From: Chlorokybus atmophyticus
Lineage: Eukaryota; Streptophyta; Chlorokybophyceae; Chlorokybales; Chlorokybaceae
Direction of reading: 5' to 3'
Assembly (NCBI GenBank): GCA_009103225.1
Contig: RHPI01003491.1
Coordinates: 1 to 64,000 of the forward strand
Length of the DNA stretch: 64,000 bases
Of this stretch, positions 29,640 to 41,531 are shown in pieces. A program made the translations under genes and the position numbers. A model generated the notes under the pieces. That model saw only the letters and a list, made by a program, of their open reading frames with translations, did not search any database and was not told the origin of the DNA. The stretch's first letter is position 1. Each line of letters opens with the position of its first letter.

Positions 29640-30785
29640 GCATCCACGACTTCGCTCGCTGCTTTGTCGTGCAATTGCTGGACGCCGTGGCTTCGCCGGG
29701 CGTCTAGCAGTTGCAAAGGCGCGAGAGTAGGGCCTTCTCTTGCGCCTTTGCTGGACATGTCCTCGATCTCGTCGCTGCCATCCGGAGTGATGCCTTCGCA
29801 ACAGCCCGGCGTGAAGGACTTTGCAATGTTTTTAAGAGATGCAAGATTTGGCCCGCCTTTTGGTGATGACATGCCAGCTGTAATAACACAATTGCTTAAG
29901 GGTGTGAACTAGTCGATGCATTCTGATTGATCTTTCCACTCTTCACTCACCAACAAGTGCGGCAACATTCTCTTATATTGAGCTATCAGCTTTGTCAAGC
30001 AACGTCGAAGGGAGAGAAGAGAACGCGTGTTGTGGCAGTCAACATCGCTGCTTGTGGGGCGCAGCTACATGTTCAACCTTACGTGCACGTACTGGGATAG
30101 CAGGTGATGGAGGAGGAGAAGGAGCGGCCCCCGGGCCAAGCGCTAGAGTTGGTAGAGGCAAACGGGGCGGGCAATGCGGTGCAGTGCAGGGGGAGGGCTG
30201 GCGAAGGAGGGGGGGAGGGGACGGACGCGGATAAGGGATGGGAATGGGGTGGAGAAAGGGGAAGGGGAGGGGGGGGGGGCTAAACTATATCCATAGTATC
30301 CGTGTGAATGCTGAAGTGGCGCTTGAGATTGGCCAGCGCTGTTTGGAATGATTCACGCCACGCACCAAGCAGTGTACGCCATTGCCATTACCTTTCATTC
30401 ATTCAGAATCGCCTGACACAATCTACTGATGCCTTGGCCGCACATGCGTCATCTTTTCCGCACGCGTCCTGCTGGCTTGCTTGCTTGGTAACCCAATCCA
30501 ACTCGTATCAGGCCGGAACGACGCGTTGGTCGTAGCCGCGGCGCCCTCCTTACGAAGCAAACCGCCGAGTGCTTGCTAAGCAGACCGCCGCCAACATCCA
30601 TTGCAAAAATTGCGAAGTCGCCAGGCCGCGGCCTTCTTGCCGACAAGCTGTTTGATAGCTAATAGCAAGGCCGGACTGGAGCTGGGTAAGCTCTTACTGC
30701 AAAGAGTATGCGCTGCTGTACCCAGCTTGCGGGCGTTGCAAGCAGAATGCTTGGCGGGCTGCCAGGCGCAGTCAACCTAGGCTGG

Positions 30786-30841
30786 CTCAGCAGGCCTGCT
30801 GAGGCATTGCGGGCAGCGCCCATGCTGCTGCAGCGTATAAA
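30786..30841 (+). promoter_or_regulatory. Core promoter of LRR gene 1: palindrome and TATA box
   Basis: CTCAGCAGGCCTGCTGAG (30786-30803) is a perfect 18 bp palindrome; GTATAAATG (30835-30843) is a TATA-like box about 90 bases before the ATG. Both are kept at 56542-56597 in copy 2, where the box is TATAAAAG. Confidence 0.6.
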
Positions 30842-30931
30842 TGTCTAGCTCGCTCGCTCCTTCTTTGTATGTGTGGGTGGGTAGGTGCGCGGTTCTGGCT
30901 GCCTGTTGGCCGTCATTCCCAAAGCACGATG

Positions 30932-33274
30932 ATGGCGCCGGCTTGGCGTCTGCCTCTGCTGCTGCCGTTACTGTTGCTGCTGCTCGGCTCAGGTAAGAGC
31001 TGCCTGTTTAGCTGAGTGCTTGCAGCTGGCTGTCGACAAGAAACTGCATAACTCCGGCTGCCTTCGCCGCAAAGCTTTTGCATGGTTGCTTACGCTCATG
31101 TTTGCTTGAATGCAGCCCGCAAGGCGTCTGCTGTATCCGACCAGGAAGGTGAGTGTGATTGCAAGTCTGCCACATGCACACGCATGCCGCTCGCGTGCAA
31201 TGTCCTCAGGTTTTGCATGGACTGTGATACACGGGGATGTGCAGTCACACTCCTATGCTCACGCTCTGTTGCACCATTGGCAGTTGCGGCTATTCAGTCG
31301 CTGCAGGCGGCCGTCTACTATGTGGATGGCGCCGGCAAGCAGGTGCAGGGGCCTCCCCTCTGGCCTTCCACCCTGACCGGCTACAACGTCTGCAACCTTT
31401 CTGGGATCTCTTGCACCAACGGAGCCATTACGACCTTGTGAGTGACAACTGCGTGCTCTTGTTGGAACTAACTTGCTGTTGTCACTGAGTCACTCAGTTC
31501 TGATACATTGCATATCTGTCAGGGACTTGTCCTATAAGACAAGCAAGTACCAAAAGCTCCAGAATAACCAGCCCTTGACCGCGCTCAACAAACTCACTAA
31601 CCTGCAAAAACTGTAAGTTTGCTGCACAACGGCATTGATTGTTCTTACAGGTTGTTCGGCAACATGTTCATAGGCTGCTGGCTTCGTGGGCCGACCCTCA
31701 TGCAGACATCTCTCAATCACCATTACATGCTCTTTGCTACGCAGATACCTCCAAGGCAACGCTTTTACTGGTCCGCTACCCAATCTAAGCGGTCTCACCG
31801 GCTTGGTCGAATTGTAAGTTGCTACTGAGGTTTAACTATGAGATCCGTGCCATGGGCTACTATTTACTGCAGCTGCCTCTGAGATTGCGCATTGCCAGAC
31901 ACTCTTCTTATTGACCTTATTATGTTGACATGTCATTGATGCACTGCGGGCATACTTTAAGAAATTGTATATGTGGGTGCAGGTTGCTGGGTTACAACGC
32001 ATTTTCTGGAACATTGCCGCCCGAGTGGAGTAACCTCAACAACTTGAAGTTCTTGTAAGTGCATGACAGGGTTCTACTGGTAGCACTCATGCTTCTCTTG
32101 TTTGCGATGACCGATGTTGTTGAGGCTGACATGCATACATCATGATGCAGATCCCTTAGTGACAACCCGCTCTCGGGGCCGTTGCCGCCAACATGGGGCA
32201 GTTTGATCAACCTACAGCGGCTGTAAGTAACATACCGTGCATGTTCAACGGGTTGTCATACCCATGACACATTGTTCCACTCGATCTCTTATATGTGTTT
32301 GTAGCATGTATTACTATGTGTGACATATGGTGCATACTTGTGGTTGTGCAGCGAAATGTCGACGAACAGATTAGTTGGCGAGTTACCGTACGAGTGGGGT
32401 AGCTTGACAAACCTCAACTACATGTAAGTGCTAATCAAGAGTAAGCATTTTTGTTCATGATTGGCCTGGTGATCACCAGGCAAACTCGCTTGTTTTGCAT
32501 ACCAGTGAAAGGACTTCTCTCATGGTAACACTTACATACATGAGCAGGTATCTGAGCAAGAACCAGCTTGCAGGACCTTTGCCAAGCGCACTGAGCAATC
32601 TGGTCAACCTAAGCTATTTGTGAGTCATAAGATGTTTCAGCTAACGAGCTGTTGTAGCTATCAGCGTGATGCATGTGTTGATCTATATGATTGATGCACG
32701 ACAGTTTCATGATGTGTACACAAGCACATGTGCTTCATGCAACTTACGATGCAGAATGGTGGTTTTGCAGAGATCTGACAGGCAACAAGTTTTTTTGGGT
32801 GATACCGTCCGAGTGGGGCAGATTGACCAATCTGCGCACCATGTAAGTAATGGCGGTCATGAATGCGGACGTGTTTTCTTTGCAAGAGTGACTCAATTGT
32901 CTATGGACTGTTCACTAGCAAGGCAAGAGTCCTGCATGCTAACATTTGGCTGCATGGTTAGATATCTTGGTAACAACCAACTTTCTGGACCATTGCCGAG
33001 CACATTGAGCAAACTGGTCAGCCTACAAACTTTGTAAGTTGCAACTCTTGCTCATCAACCCTTGCTATGTACCAGTCGCTGTAATGCACGTATGACTCTG
33101 ACTCTCATATGCACAATGACATGCTTCACTGTGCGCAGTGATGTACACGGCAACGCTGAACTTTGCGGAAATTCTCCCGCCCTCAGTCCAAGCGTGCGTT
33201 ACACCGATTACAGTGGCACTAGCATTGGCAGCAACTGCCCATCGTCCCGGTGGGTGTGCAGCTGGCAGCCATGA
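30932..33274 (+). CDS. Secreted leucine-rich-repeat protein, copy 1 (12 exons)
   Basis: Exons: 30932-30992, 31116-31148, 31284-31437, 31523-31612, 31745-31813, 31983-32054, 32151-32222, 32352-32423, 32548-32619, 32771-32842, 32962-33033, 33139-33274. They total 975 bases, a 324-residue protein ending TGA. A signal peptide (MAPAWRLPLLLPLLLLLLG) is followed by an N-terminal cap with paired Cys (VCNLSGISC), about eight repeats of the plant type L-x-x-N-x-L/F-x-G-x-L-P-x-x-W-x-x-L-x-x-L, and a C-terminal cap (LCGNSP ... NCPSS). Six consecutive exons are exactly 72 bases with phase-2 introns, one repeat each. No transmembrane segment or kinase is seen, so it is likely secreted or wall-bound and may bind ligands or protein partners. 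An ATG three bases upstream is an alternative start. Confidence 0.88.
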
Positions 33275-33683
33275 TGGAAGTGTGGGTGCAGTAAGACCCG
33301 CTCTCTCAGTCTTTCACCAATCGACTAGAGCCTCTTCGAGTGTATTGCCAGCAGAAGGCCTGCTGCTTCAAGTGCCAGTGCACACCCCATCATCTGTTCT
33401 TTTCCTTCAACCGGAGCAACCGCGTCTGCAATCTGTATGCCTTGGCTGCGCGGACCCCTACCTGCCTCCCTTGCAGTACATAGTTGCCACCTGGGGTGGT
33501 GATAGAGCTTGTGGTAGTTACTCAACCCGTGCATTGCATCTCCCTCCCAAACCTGCTTCCTTGGCGGTGTTGTTGTAGTCATAAACGTGGTGTCGCACAT
33601 GCCCAGTAGTCAAGCTTACTTAGATTTCAAGAGACATCCCACCATAGTTTGCATACCCAAACCCAACTCTCTCTCTCAAACCC

Positions 33684-33750
<67 letters not shown>

Positions 33751-34501
33751 GTGCCAACATTAGAGTACGAACTCTTCAAACAATGTCACGTACATGTGCA
33801 ATCTGCAGTACTGCGCTACAGCTTTCAGTCTGCCAGTGGCCTTCTGGTCAGATAGTTGGATGCCTCATCATGGTTGTGGGTGAGCGCTGATGTATACATG
33901 TGAATCCATGCACATCTCGCTGCAATACTAAGCAGCCTGCGGTCCCAAGGACCATGCCAGCAGCTTCTCCTCCTCTTCCTTCTCCTCCTCAAATGTCTCC
34001 TCCTTCGCACGCACCTCCACGCGCATGTTCATGCAACCTCGCTGTTGTGCAACAGTGCAAAATCAGCACTACCTGCTTGCTTCGTGTTGTAATTCTGTGT
34101 CTGTGTTACACAAACGAGCAACATGCACGCAATCATGCACCTTCCGGTGCAGCGCAGCGCAACCAGCAGCATCTGGCTCCAAGGTCTCTCCCCTGCGCAA
34201 GGAGTTTGCCGCCACCTCCTTGTGGGGAGAGTCTCTGCGCTGTGTAGGGTGTGTTTCTATAATTACCTCCAACGGTGAAAGCAGTTGCAAGCACGTACTT
34301 GCAACTCAGTATTGAGGAAGGTAGTTAGCATATTTGAATGCCTACTTTACTTATATGTGACTTGTGGTAGGCATTGATGTGAGTGAGTGCGACACGCTCC
34401 TTGAACATTCCACGGTTTGACGTATTCAACATCCCGTGGTATGCATGCGCAAGCTGTTGTATCACGCACAGCACCAGCTACCAAAACAACCATGCGTTGA
34501 C
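33275..34501 (+). other. 3' region of LRR gene 1 with possible extra exons
   Basis: After the stop a frame from 33299 is Cys-rich (VYCQQKACCFKCQC), and 33952-34045 encodes a Pro/Ser-rich stretch (AASPPLPSPPQMSPPSHAPP) like algal wall-protein hinges. Alternative splicing around the stop could add these, but no phase-compatible route is clear. It also holds a CT/GT microsatellite. Likely 3' UTR and spacer. Confidence 0.4.
33686..33750. repeat. (CT)n(GT)n microsatellite, copy 1
   Basis: About 25 CT units followed by about 8 GT units. The allelic-like copy at 59543-59676 is much longer and contains an N. Confidence 0.95.
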
Positions 34502-35059
34502 AAGCTTCAATGTAGGAGGCATCATGATGTCCCTTGGGTTATATTGGATGTTCAACTCTACATATACCGTGTGACATGCTTTCAACAATCCCCCTTAGTA
34601 GACAACGTCCAGTTGTACATACAGAGCGTTAAGTTGCACGTGTTCCAACAGAAAACACCAGCGCCACCAACAACGACCAGACCGCAGACCCAAAGGACTC
34701 CACCCGCTGCATCTAAGTGTGTGCGCTGGTGTGTGTGCACACGGGAGCTTGTGCATAAGTGTTTGCATGTCCGCATGTACGTGCATGCTCTCCCAAGAGA
34801 GTGTGCACACACTTGTATGGCTTGCTGGTGCTTTCTGCACAGGGCCCAACCAAGGCCTGTCCAGAAGGATTTGGGTATATCGCCATGTGGGGCATGCATC
34901 AATGTCCGCACATGGTGCATCAAGCAGTCTGTGTGCAACTCACTAGGCTGCCTCAATGTGTGTGCAGCACCAAGATTTTGTTACTTACGATTCTCCACAC
35001 TTTGTATGTAATGTGGCGACTCTGAGTTGTCTGGCAGTAAGCCTTGTCGGCATTATTTC
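34502..35059. other. No gene supported
   Basis: Beyond the duplication breakpoint. An open plus frame with several Cys (KACPEGFGYIAMWGMHQC near 34853) follows an acceptor-like CTGCACAG, but no partner exon is visible. Confidence 0.4.
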
Positions 35060-35610
35060 GGCTTCACTGTAGCAGCTGGATGCGAGCGCATTTGCAAAAG
35101 TGCAGGTTGCCTCCTTGCTGAAGCTCACCTACCCTAATCCTGCCTGTTTTCCTCATTGCTTTGACCTCTACAAAGTTCCAGTCCCCTCCAACTACTGCCC
35201 AACCCGCCGGTGGAAGGGATGAGGAAAGCGAAGAGAAAAAAAAAACGGCGCTCCTCCGAAGAGTTTGGTGAGTAGACATAAATCAAAATGAGGATGCCCC
35301 CCTCCCAACAAAAACGTACCCAGCAGCAGCGAGAGGGGACTGCCACCCCCCTCATCAGTCAGCATGTGTTGCCACGAGTGGGGGTAGAGTATTCCAACAC
35401 CTCCACTGTTGCCGTGCGACGCAGCCCATACTGACCGGCCTGCCCAGAAGCGCTTGAGCCAGGAGGCGTGCCTAGAGTTAGTGATCTTAGTTCCCTGAAG
35501 AGAGAGAGCGTGAAAGCGCCCGCACCGCCACTCCTGTAGGCGCGCAAGCAAAGCTAGACGCTTAGAAACGCCAGAGCTGGAACGCACATTGGCAATGCCC
35601 TGCACATTTT
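35060..35610 (-). pseudogene. LINE endonuclease fragment
   Basis: Across three minus-strand frames the pieces are ANVRSSSGVSKRLALLARLQ, ALSLQGTKI, NSGGVGILYPHSW, VYSPNSSEERR and VVGGDWNFVE. They follow the order of an AP-type endonuclease of a non-LTR retrotransposon, including the G-G-D-x-N box. Two frameshifts break it. No reverse transcriptase follows on the 3' side, so the relic has lost its 3' half. Confidence 0.7.
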
Positions 35611-35827
35611 AGGAAGTAAATGATAGCAAGGTTTATTATGGTATCAGCGGAAGAAAGGAAAGTAAAAACCTAGACGCCGGGGGGTGCTTGCAGAAGTGAG
35701 CCCGTGTGGTAGTCGTCAGCAGCCAAAGCCGTGGCAACCGCGTCCTCATAGGTGACGCAACAAAGGAAAAAGACACAAAGCCTAGGCCTGCTAGTGCAGC
35801 GCATGTCGCAATCATGGTGACATACCG

Positions 35828-37044
35828 TCATGCTTGCGTTTGGCGGTTCTGAGTTGGGCACCTGCTGGAGCTGCTCCGAAGAGAGGGCTCGGGGGCGGAG
35901 CCGCTCGACGTGCGGAGGGCCTGCAGTTGGCTCACGGGGGGAGTGCTGTACGAACTGCGTGCGTCCAGCTCTGAGCCGGCGTGATGCCACTGCCCGACTG
36001 CGTTCAGGAGGGCTTGACCCAGAGACTGAGATCTGCCCAGAGTGCGAGAGGCCACATGATTACTCCACTCGGAGAGCGTGCACCACTTTTGCAAAGAGTG
36101 TGGGAGGGCCATCATGTTCTCTGGAGCAGCCACAGGGACAAGCGCGTACGCGGTGGACACGCCTGACACCTCAAGACAACGGAGGGTCACGTTGTTCATC
36201 CAGTACTCCAGCTCCAGCTCAAAGCTGGTCTGAGAGCGGGGCATGGACACTTCACCAAGGGCGTCCAGCACCTACTTGCGCCACCAGCCTTCCGGAGAGT
36301 CATGTGTGTGTGAAGGAGGCGGGGCACGGATGAACTTGGGGCCGGTAGTGTGCCCAGGGTTAGTGAGGAGCATTGCCGCCGGTGAGGCAGTAGAGTGCGC
36401 TCTGCGGGTGACCACAGGGACAAGCAGTAGGCGGTGGGAATCCGCCTCAATGCTGAGTCCTGCTGCGCGGAGCCAAGAAGAGAGGGGTTGAGACTGCGGG
36501 GCCACCTTCACAAGCGGTGGCGGGCTTGGAAGGGGTGATGGCGCCGTTGATATGGCCGGCGGCGGGGGCATGCGATGTGCCTCCTCCGCAGCTGTATCCT
36601 CGATGAGGAGGTCTTTATCATCTTCTAGCATGTCCGCCCTTGAGGACGACTCTTGGAGAGGAGAAGAGCGGCTAGCCGACTGGCTGGCTTGAGCTGCTTG
36701 CGCAGGTGACAAGTCCTGCTGGGGAAGATCCCCACACTGAGTAGCCATCGGCTGTGAGAAAGGAGGAACTGGCTGCGGGCCAACCGTGGGCATAGAGCCG
36801 AAGTGAAACCCTTCAAACTGAGTGGGGGGAGGGCGGGAGCGGTGCTCTGCACCCACCTGCTGCGCGGGCCCGCGTGCTGCTGCGCACCAAAGTTGGCACG
36901 TCCGCTTGCTGGCTTTGTAATAGCCGGGGTCTTACGCTTCGCTCGCTTGGGGCGCTGAGTCTGCCATCCTTCCGAATCCCGAAGGGGGAGGGGGATGGAG
37001 TGGCTCTGTCGTAGCAGACAGACACTCCACAAAGCCCGCGGCAT
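35828..37044 (-). pseudogene. Probable LINE ORF1 remnant
   Basis: One frame from 36856 to 35828 is interrupted by a single TAG at 36272-36274; a further N-terminal piece (RPKRAKRKTPAITKPASG) lies in another frame up to 37044. The protein is Pro/Ser/Gln-rich, then SFELELEYWMNNVTLR. It lies upstream of the endonuclease on the same strand, the position of ORF1 in L1-type elements. No zinc knuckle is visible here, so the call rests on position and composition. Confidence 0.5.
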
Positions 37045-37601
37045 TTTAGACAGTTGTTTATCTAAACATTTGTGTCCATAGTTCAGTTAACTGTGTTGTC
37101 AGTTAATTGTGAATGGCCAGTGATAGCTGAATGTTGAAACATTTGTATCTATATTACATGCAAATGTGTTTGTAATAGAGACTAACACGGATAGACACAT
37201 GCAGCTTGCATTCAGATGCTACAAATGCATTCTTGGATGCAATAGTCTAAGAATGTTTGCCCTTTTTTAAGTATGTCAATCTGTAGTATAGATGTTTGCA
37301 TCTATAATTGGAATGCCTATGAGGTTTTTTCCAATGTACTTATGAGTATTTCAGATGCAAAAAGACATGATATGGATTGCAAATGAGCCATGACATATGC
37401 AATTGGTACAACAATATTTGTTCTGAACACTTGGGCCTACTGCTTGGCAATGGTACCTAACCAGCACTGTAGTGAACATACATATGTCCACCCAACTAGC
37501 ACAAGCACTACGTCCAGACACTCTTGTACGACATGTAGACACTGGGCTCCGTATCTGACTCCACCCCACTGGCTCCATGTAAAACCCTGCCACGCACCTC
37601 C
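37045..37601. other. AT-rich spacer, no gene supported
   Basis: Repeated ATGTTTGCATCTAT-like words and short A/T runs. No coding or RNA gene signal. Confidence 0.5.
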
Positions 37602-38115
37602 TGTAACAATTGGGGCCCGACCACAAGGCTATGGTAGTAAAAGACACTACCATGAGTGAGGTCTGTCACAATCTATCCCATGTGTGACATTCCTCCCCAA
37701 TTTAACCCATGAGTTCCTTATAATAATCCATTAAGGCACTAGCCCACATCGCCGTGTTCGCGGCTGTACCACGATGGTCTACCCGCGGCCTGTTGGATCC
37801 GGGCCACGAACGGTCCTAACCGATCGAACGGAGATCTGCCATCGCAGCGCGACCGCTCACGCAGCCTTAGGTTGAACTGGCTCGGCGCGCAGGTCGTGAT
37901 CCCGCGTTCAGCCTAAGGCAAGCCGCCCCAAATGTTTTTATTTATTTGTTTTTGCCTTGGATCTGCATCACTCCCCTACGGGAATTAAACCTGAGACGTC
38001 AAGCTCCGTTACCATTGTAACAATTGGGGCCCGACCACTAGGCTATATAGTATATATGGTAGTAAAAGACACTACCATGAGTGAGGTTTGTCACAATTTA
38101 TCCCAATTCGTGACA
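37602..38115 (-). mobile_element. TRIM-like miniature LTR retrotransposon
   Basis: Only 514 bp. Terminal repeats are at 37602-37689 (88 bp) and 38016-38115 (100 bp), both starting TGTAACAATTGGGGCCCGACCAC and ending GTGACA. A primer-binding site (TGGTAACGGAGC on the minus strand, 38003-38014) is one base from the 5' LTR. A polypurine tract (TTGGGGAGGAA on the minus strand) abuts the 3' LTR. A perfect 5 bp duplication CCTCC flanks it. The ~326 bp interior has no open frame, so it must rely on proteins from another element, perhaps a gypsy relative with the same primer. Confidence 0.88.
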
Positions 38116-40452
38116 CCTCCCCTTGCAGTCGCATCCCGCTCCAGGCTATGTGCCCAACAATATCTGCATTTTAATAAGATATGTTTTAAGAAAGTACATG
38201 GGAAACACTATTTACCTCAGTTATATGACGAGTTAGAGCATGAAATGCAATCAACAGCATGCGCGCGTGGACTCGGAAGTGACAAGTGGAACACGTGCAT
38301 GCGCTTATGTGAAGTGCAGCAGAGTGCATGTGTGCGTATGTGTCCAAGCAAGAAGGGTGGATACCTGTATGCAAGTCAAGTGCATAGGACGATATGTGCG
38401 TTTACGCGTGTGTGCGCGCAATGTGCAACTGCGTGTGCATACCTATGTGCAGGCTCATTAATGTCTCCCGCAATGCTGAATATTGCCGCTACGTTGCCTT
38501 GCATATATAAGCTGTCAAGACTCTGCAAAGCGCGAGTTAACATAGCAAAAAGTAGGTAGCACCGGAATTCAATCAACGTAGCAGCGCAAGCAATGATGGC
38601 TCACAACATCCCGTTTGTACTCATGCTGTCACATGCGTGAATAACAACTTCACAATACAAGTACAACTCTTCCGGCTGTAAATACCCTTTGTTAGTTGAC
38701 ACATGGTAGAAGTGCGATAGCATTGCACCCTATCGTGCGCACAAGGAACAAATAGAATGTGCAATGGCACCGCTTAAGCAAAGTTTTTGCCGCATGTACA
38801 GCACTGAGTGACAAGTAATGTAAAGCAGGCACAGCAGCTGGGCATTACCTTGTCACCACACTCTAAACTCAAACATGTCGAGACTGTTACATGTTTTGCA
38901 CTTTGCTGACAATGACAAAGTGCGGAAAGTACACGGCCACACTTGATAAACGCACTGCACACCATGCCCACTACAGTGCAAAAGAGCTGTCACATCAGAG
39001 GCCAAAAGAACGGACACACAGCATGCGCACTGCTCAGCCAACAGCTGAACACCAGATGCACAGCACCAACCATGCCCCTCGCCCCGGTAGCGCCTGACCC
39101 AAGTGCATCTGCCTTAAGTAGAACGGTAAGCTTAACTTCAGCACTGAGCATGGTGTCTACAAGTGGCACTGTGGTACCTGCTGACACCAACATCACACAC
39201 GCAAGTGACAAAGCTTAAGTCACAGTGCAAGCCAACACAAAGGGGTTAGATCAACCTCATGCACACTTTACAAGTTTGACAGGCTGGTTGCCAACAAATA
39301 TGCCTTTCATGCTCCGTGAATGGTCACCTCGATGGTCCTGACGGCACAACATGCATGCGAAGCACGCTGCACGTGCATTTAAGCAGCGCATTGCATGCAG
39401 GTTGGAAGACATGTGGCACATGGCTTGCATAAGCTATGCATTCTACGCACGATAATGCACCTGTTGTTTGTACTGCACGGATTACGCATGCAATTGCTTC
39501 TGCGGGGTTCTCTCATCATTTTGAAAGCATGTTGTTGCCATCACGCGTTTTATATTGCTAGGTTGTTGCAAAGTTGTTGCTCATTGCCAGCAATGCACAC
39601 GAGCAAAGCGTACCAACAGCAGCTATAGCAACAGATTTCACCTCACCTCATCGGTAAAGTCATTCAGCTGCCAGCAAGCAGCTGGCCAGACGGTGGTCCA
39701 GGCGTGATAGCCTCAGCCTTTGCCGTAGTCAAGCTTGCTTTGGCAAACGTAGCACCTCGGCGCTGGCTCTCCCCATGGCTATGACGCCGCCACCGCCGCC
39801 GCCAAGAATGGCGAGCACTTCCATGCACTGTCAGTTGCCGCCCAACGCATTGACAGCTGGCATTATCAAGTGCGTCACCCCGGCACACTGCCGGCCCACA
39901 GCCGCGACCGGCAGTGCCGGTCGAATTTGCCGCAGATTGCCGGTGTCAGCTTCTCATTAACTAGCAGGTCCAGACTTGTTGTGCGGCCGTTGGATGGTAA
40001 GCTGGCAGATCTCGGCCTTTCGGTGTACGTACAGCCAGTCACTTAACCACGTGTAGTTCCTGATAAATACCTGTGTAATGGTCACGACAAACATGGTGCG
40101 AACGCGCGCGCACACACAAGACACATATACATATACTTATCCATATATATACATATACATATGCGTATATATACATGTATTTTAGTATATATACATATAT
40201 ACATGCACATAATCATATATATTATTCTACATACGTATATGAATCGCAACATGCATGCTATTAAGTGCACATGTATGCGCATCTATGCATATAAAGCCGA
40301 CCATTTTCCGTCACAATAACCTCAGGCAGATTATGCCATAAAGATTACCAATTTTGCGATGGGTGGCCAATTAATATCACGCTATCTGTACACACAGATT
40401 ATCATCGTTATAGATACCGTGCTTGGTGCTAACCCAATGGTTGTGCCTGAAG
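38116..40452. other. No gene supported; simple-sequence DNA
   Basis: Contains purine-pyrimidine alternating stretches (38330-38450), short frames without protein-like features, and an ATATAC-rich tract at 40120-40290. Nothing that I can assign. Confidence 0.5.
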
Positions 40453-41120
40453 TGTAACAGTCGAGGCAAAGTTTCATGATATTAGGACCTTTTTTGGCCC
40501 ATTTATCAAGCACCACGCTTTTATGACTTGTGGCAGATATCGGCTAGTTATGAGTCAGCCGCGGATATCGACCGGGGCCCCAGGACCAGTCCGGAAGGCC
40601 AGAAAACGGAGGGCCAGTCGTGAAGGGCTTGACCAGATTTCTAGAAGGGCCTGGCGCCAAGTAGTATAACTTGACCATGTGAGCACCTAATCAAGAGATT
40701 TTTGGTGCTTAAGAAAGGTCTAGTAGTATACTACAAGGTTATGCAATAACATCTTAGCTTCTAGTTCCGTCTAGCGCTAGAATCGTCTAGACAATAGCAT
40801 GTGCAGACTGGTAGGTATAAAAGTGACATTCTACAATGTGCAATACAACCTTTGGCTCCCTAGTTTCTGGTGTGCAAGCTTGGTGGTGGTTAGCAGGGGT
40901 TGCTCGCATGTGCCCACTGGTATGTGCTTGCTTGTGTGACGATCCAAGGCGCTACACAAGTCGGTGTGTAGCTTCGAGCGCATGCGCGTGCGTACGCGAG
41001 TGGCGGGGCGCGCGTGTGTGCTTGGCAGAGGGGGCAAGGTTTCGGTGTGAACACCGTGTCTTGGTGAGAGGGTTGTTGATTGGACCAACTCACAGGTGAC
41101 AAGGCACGAGCACCGTCACA
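40453..41120 (+). repeat. Solo gypsy LTR
   Basis: 668 bp, TGTAAC at the start and GTCACA at the end, homologous to the reverse complement of the gypsy-2/gypsy-3 LTRs. No internal sequence is attached. Flanks are TGAAG (40448-40452) and TAAAG (41121-41125), a 5 bp duplication with one mutation. It arose by recombination between LTRs of a full element. Confidence 0.88.
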
Positions 41121-41531
41121 TAAAGTGTCCAACATGTAGACAACATGCCGACGCCTTAATAAGCAATCAGACGCATATATATAATAAGGATATTGCAAGA
41201 TGAGTGTTCGTCGATGATCGCAACTTATAATGTTTGATATATAGATGCATCTATGCATAGCCTGTTATTTCAATACTTTCATCTGTGTATTGGACTTTTG
41301 TACCTTGAGATCAATATGTCCTTCGAAAGGGTCGGATGCACACTTACAACTGCATGCATAAAACAGATACAATGCACATATTCTCAGACAGTGCGTATTT
41401 TAGCGGATGCACATAGCAATGTTATATATGTAAATTTCAAAAGAATAGGTGACTAAAACACGTGTGTTAATTTGTAGTGGGAGGGTGCGGCTGCTCATGG
41501 TCACCTAACCCGGGGTGGACGAGAGGGCAGC
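41121..41531. other. Spacer between inverted LTRs
   Basis: AT-rich, no coding signal. It separates the solo LTR from the oppositely oriented gypsy-3 LTR, forming a large inverted repeat. Confidence 0.6.

Larger units (their letters stand above)
29640..34501 (+). repeat. Segmental duplication, copy 1
   Basis: This block is repeated in the same orientation at about 55430-60431. The right breakpoint is sharp: both copies share CCATGCGTTGACA, then differ after 34501 and 60431. The gene and its introns are about 98% identical, while the upstream 29640-30000 part is clearly more diverged (about 85% by eye). Each copy holds one leucine-rich-repeat gene. Confidence 0.93.

Noticed and set aside
29567-29872. 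Minus-strand 101-residue frame upstream of LRR gene 1
   Set aside because: The homologous stretch in copy 2 (55430-55640) is frame-broken and diverged, so no coding constraint is evident.
33299-33478. Cys-rich exon after the LRR gene 1 stop
   Set aside because: No splice route with compatible phase was found, and a stop precedes it in the coding frame; kept only as a possibility.
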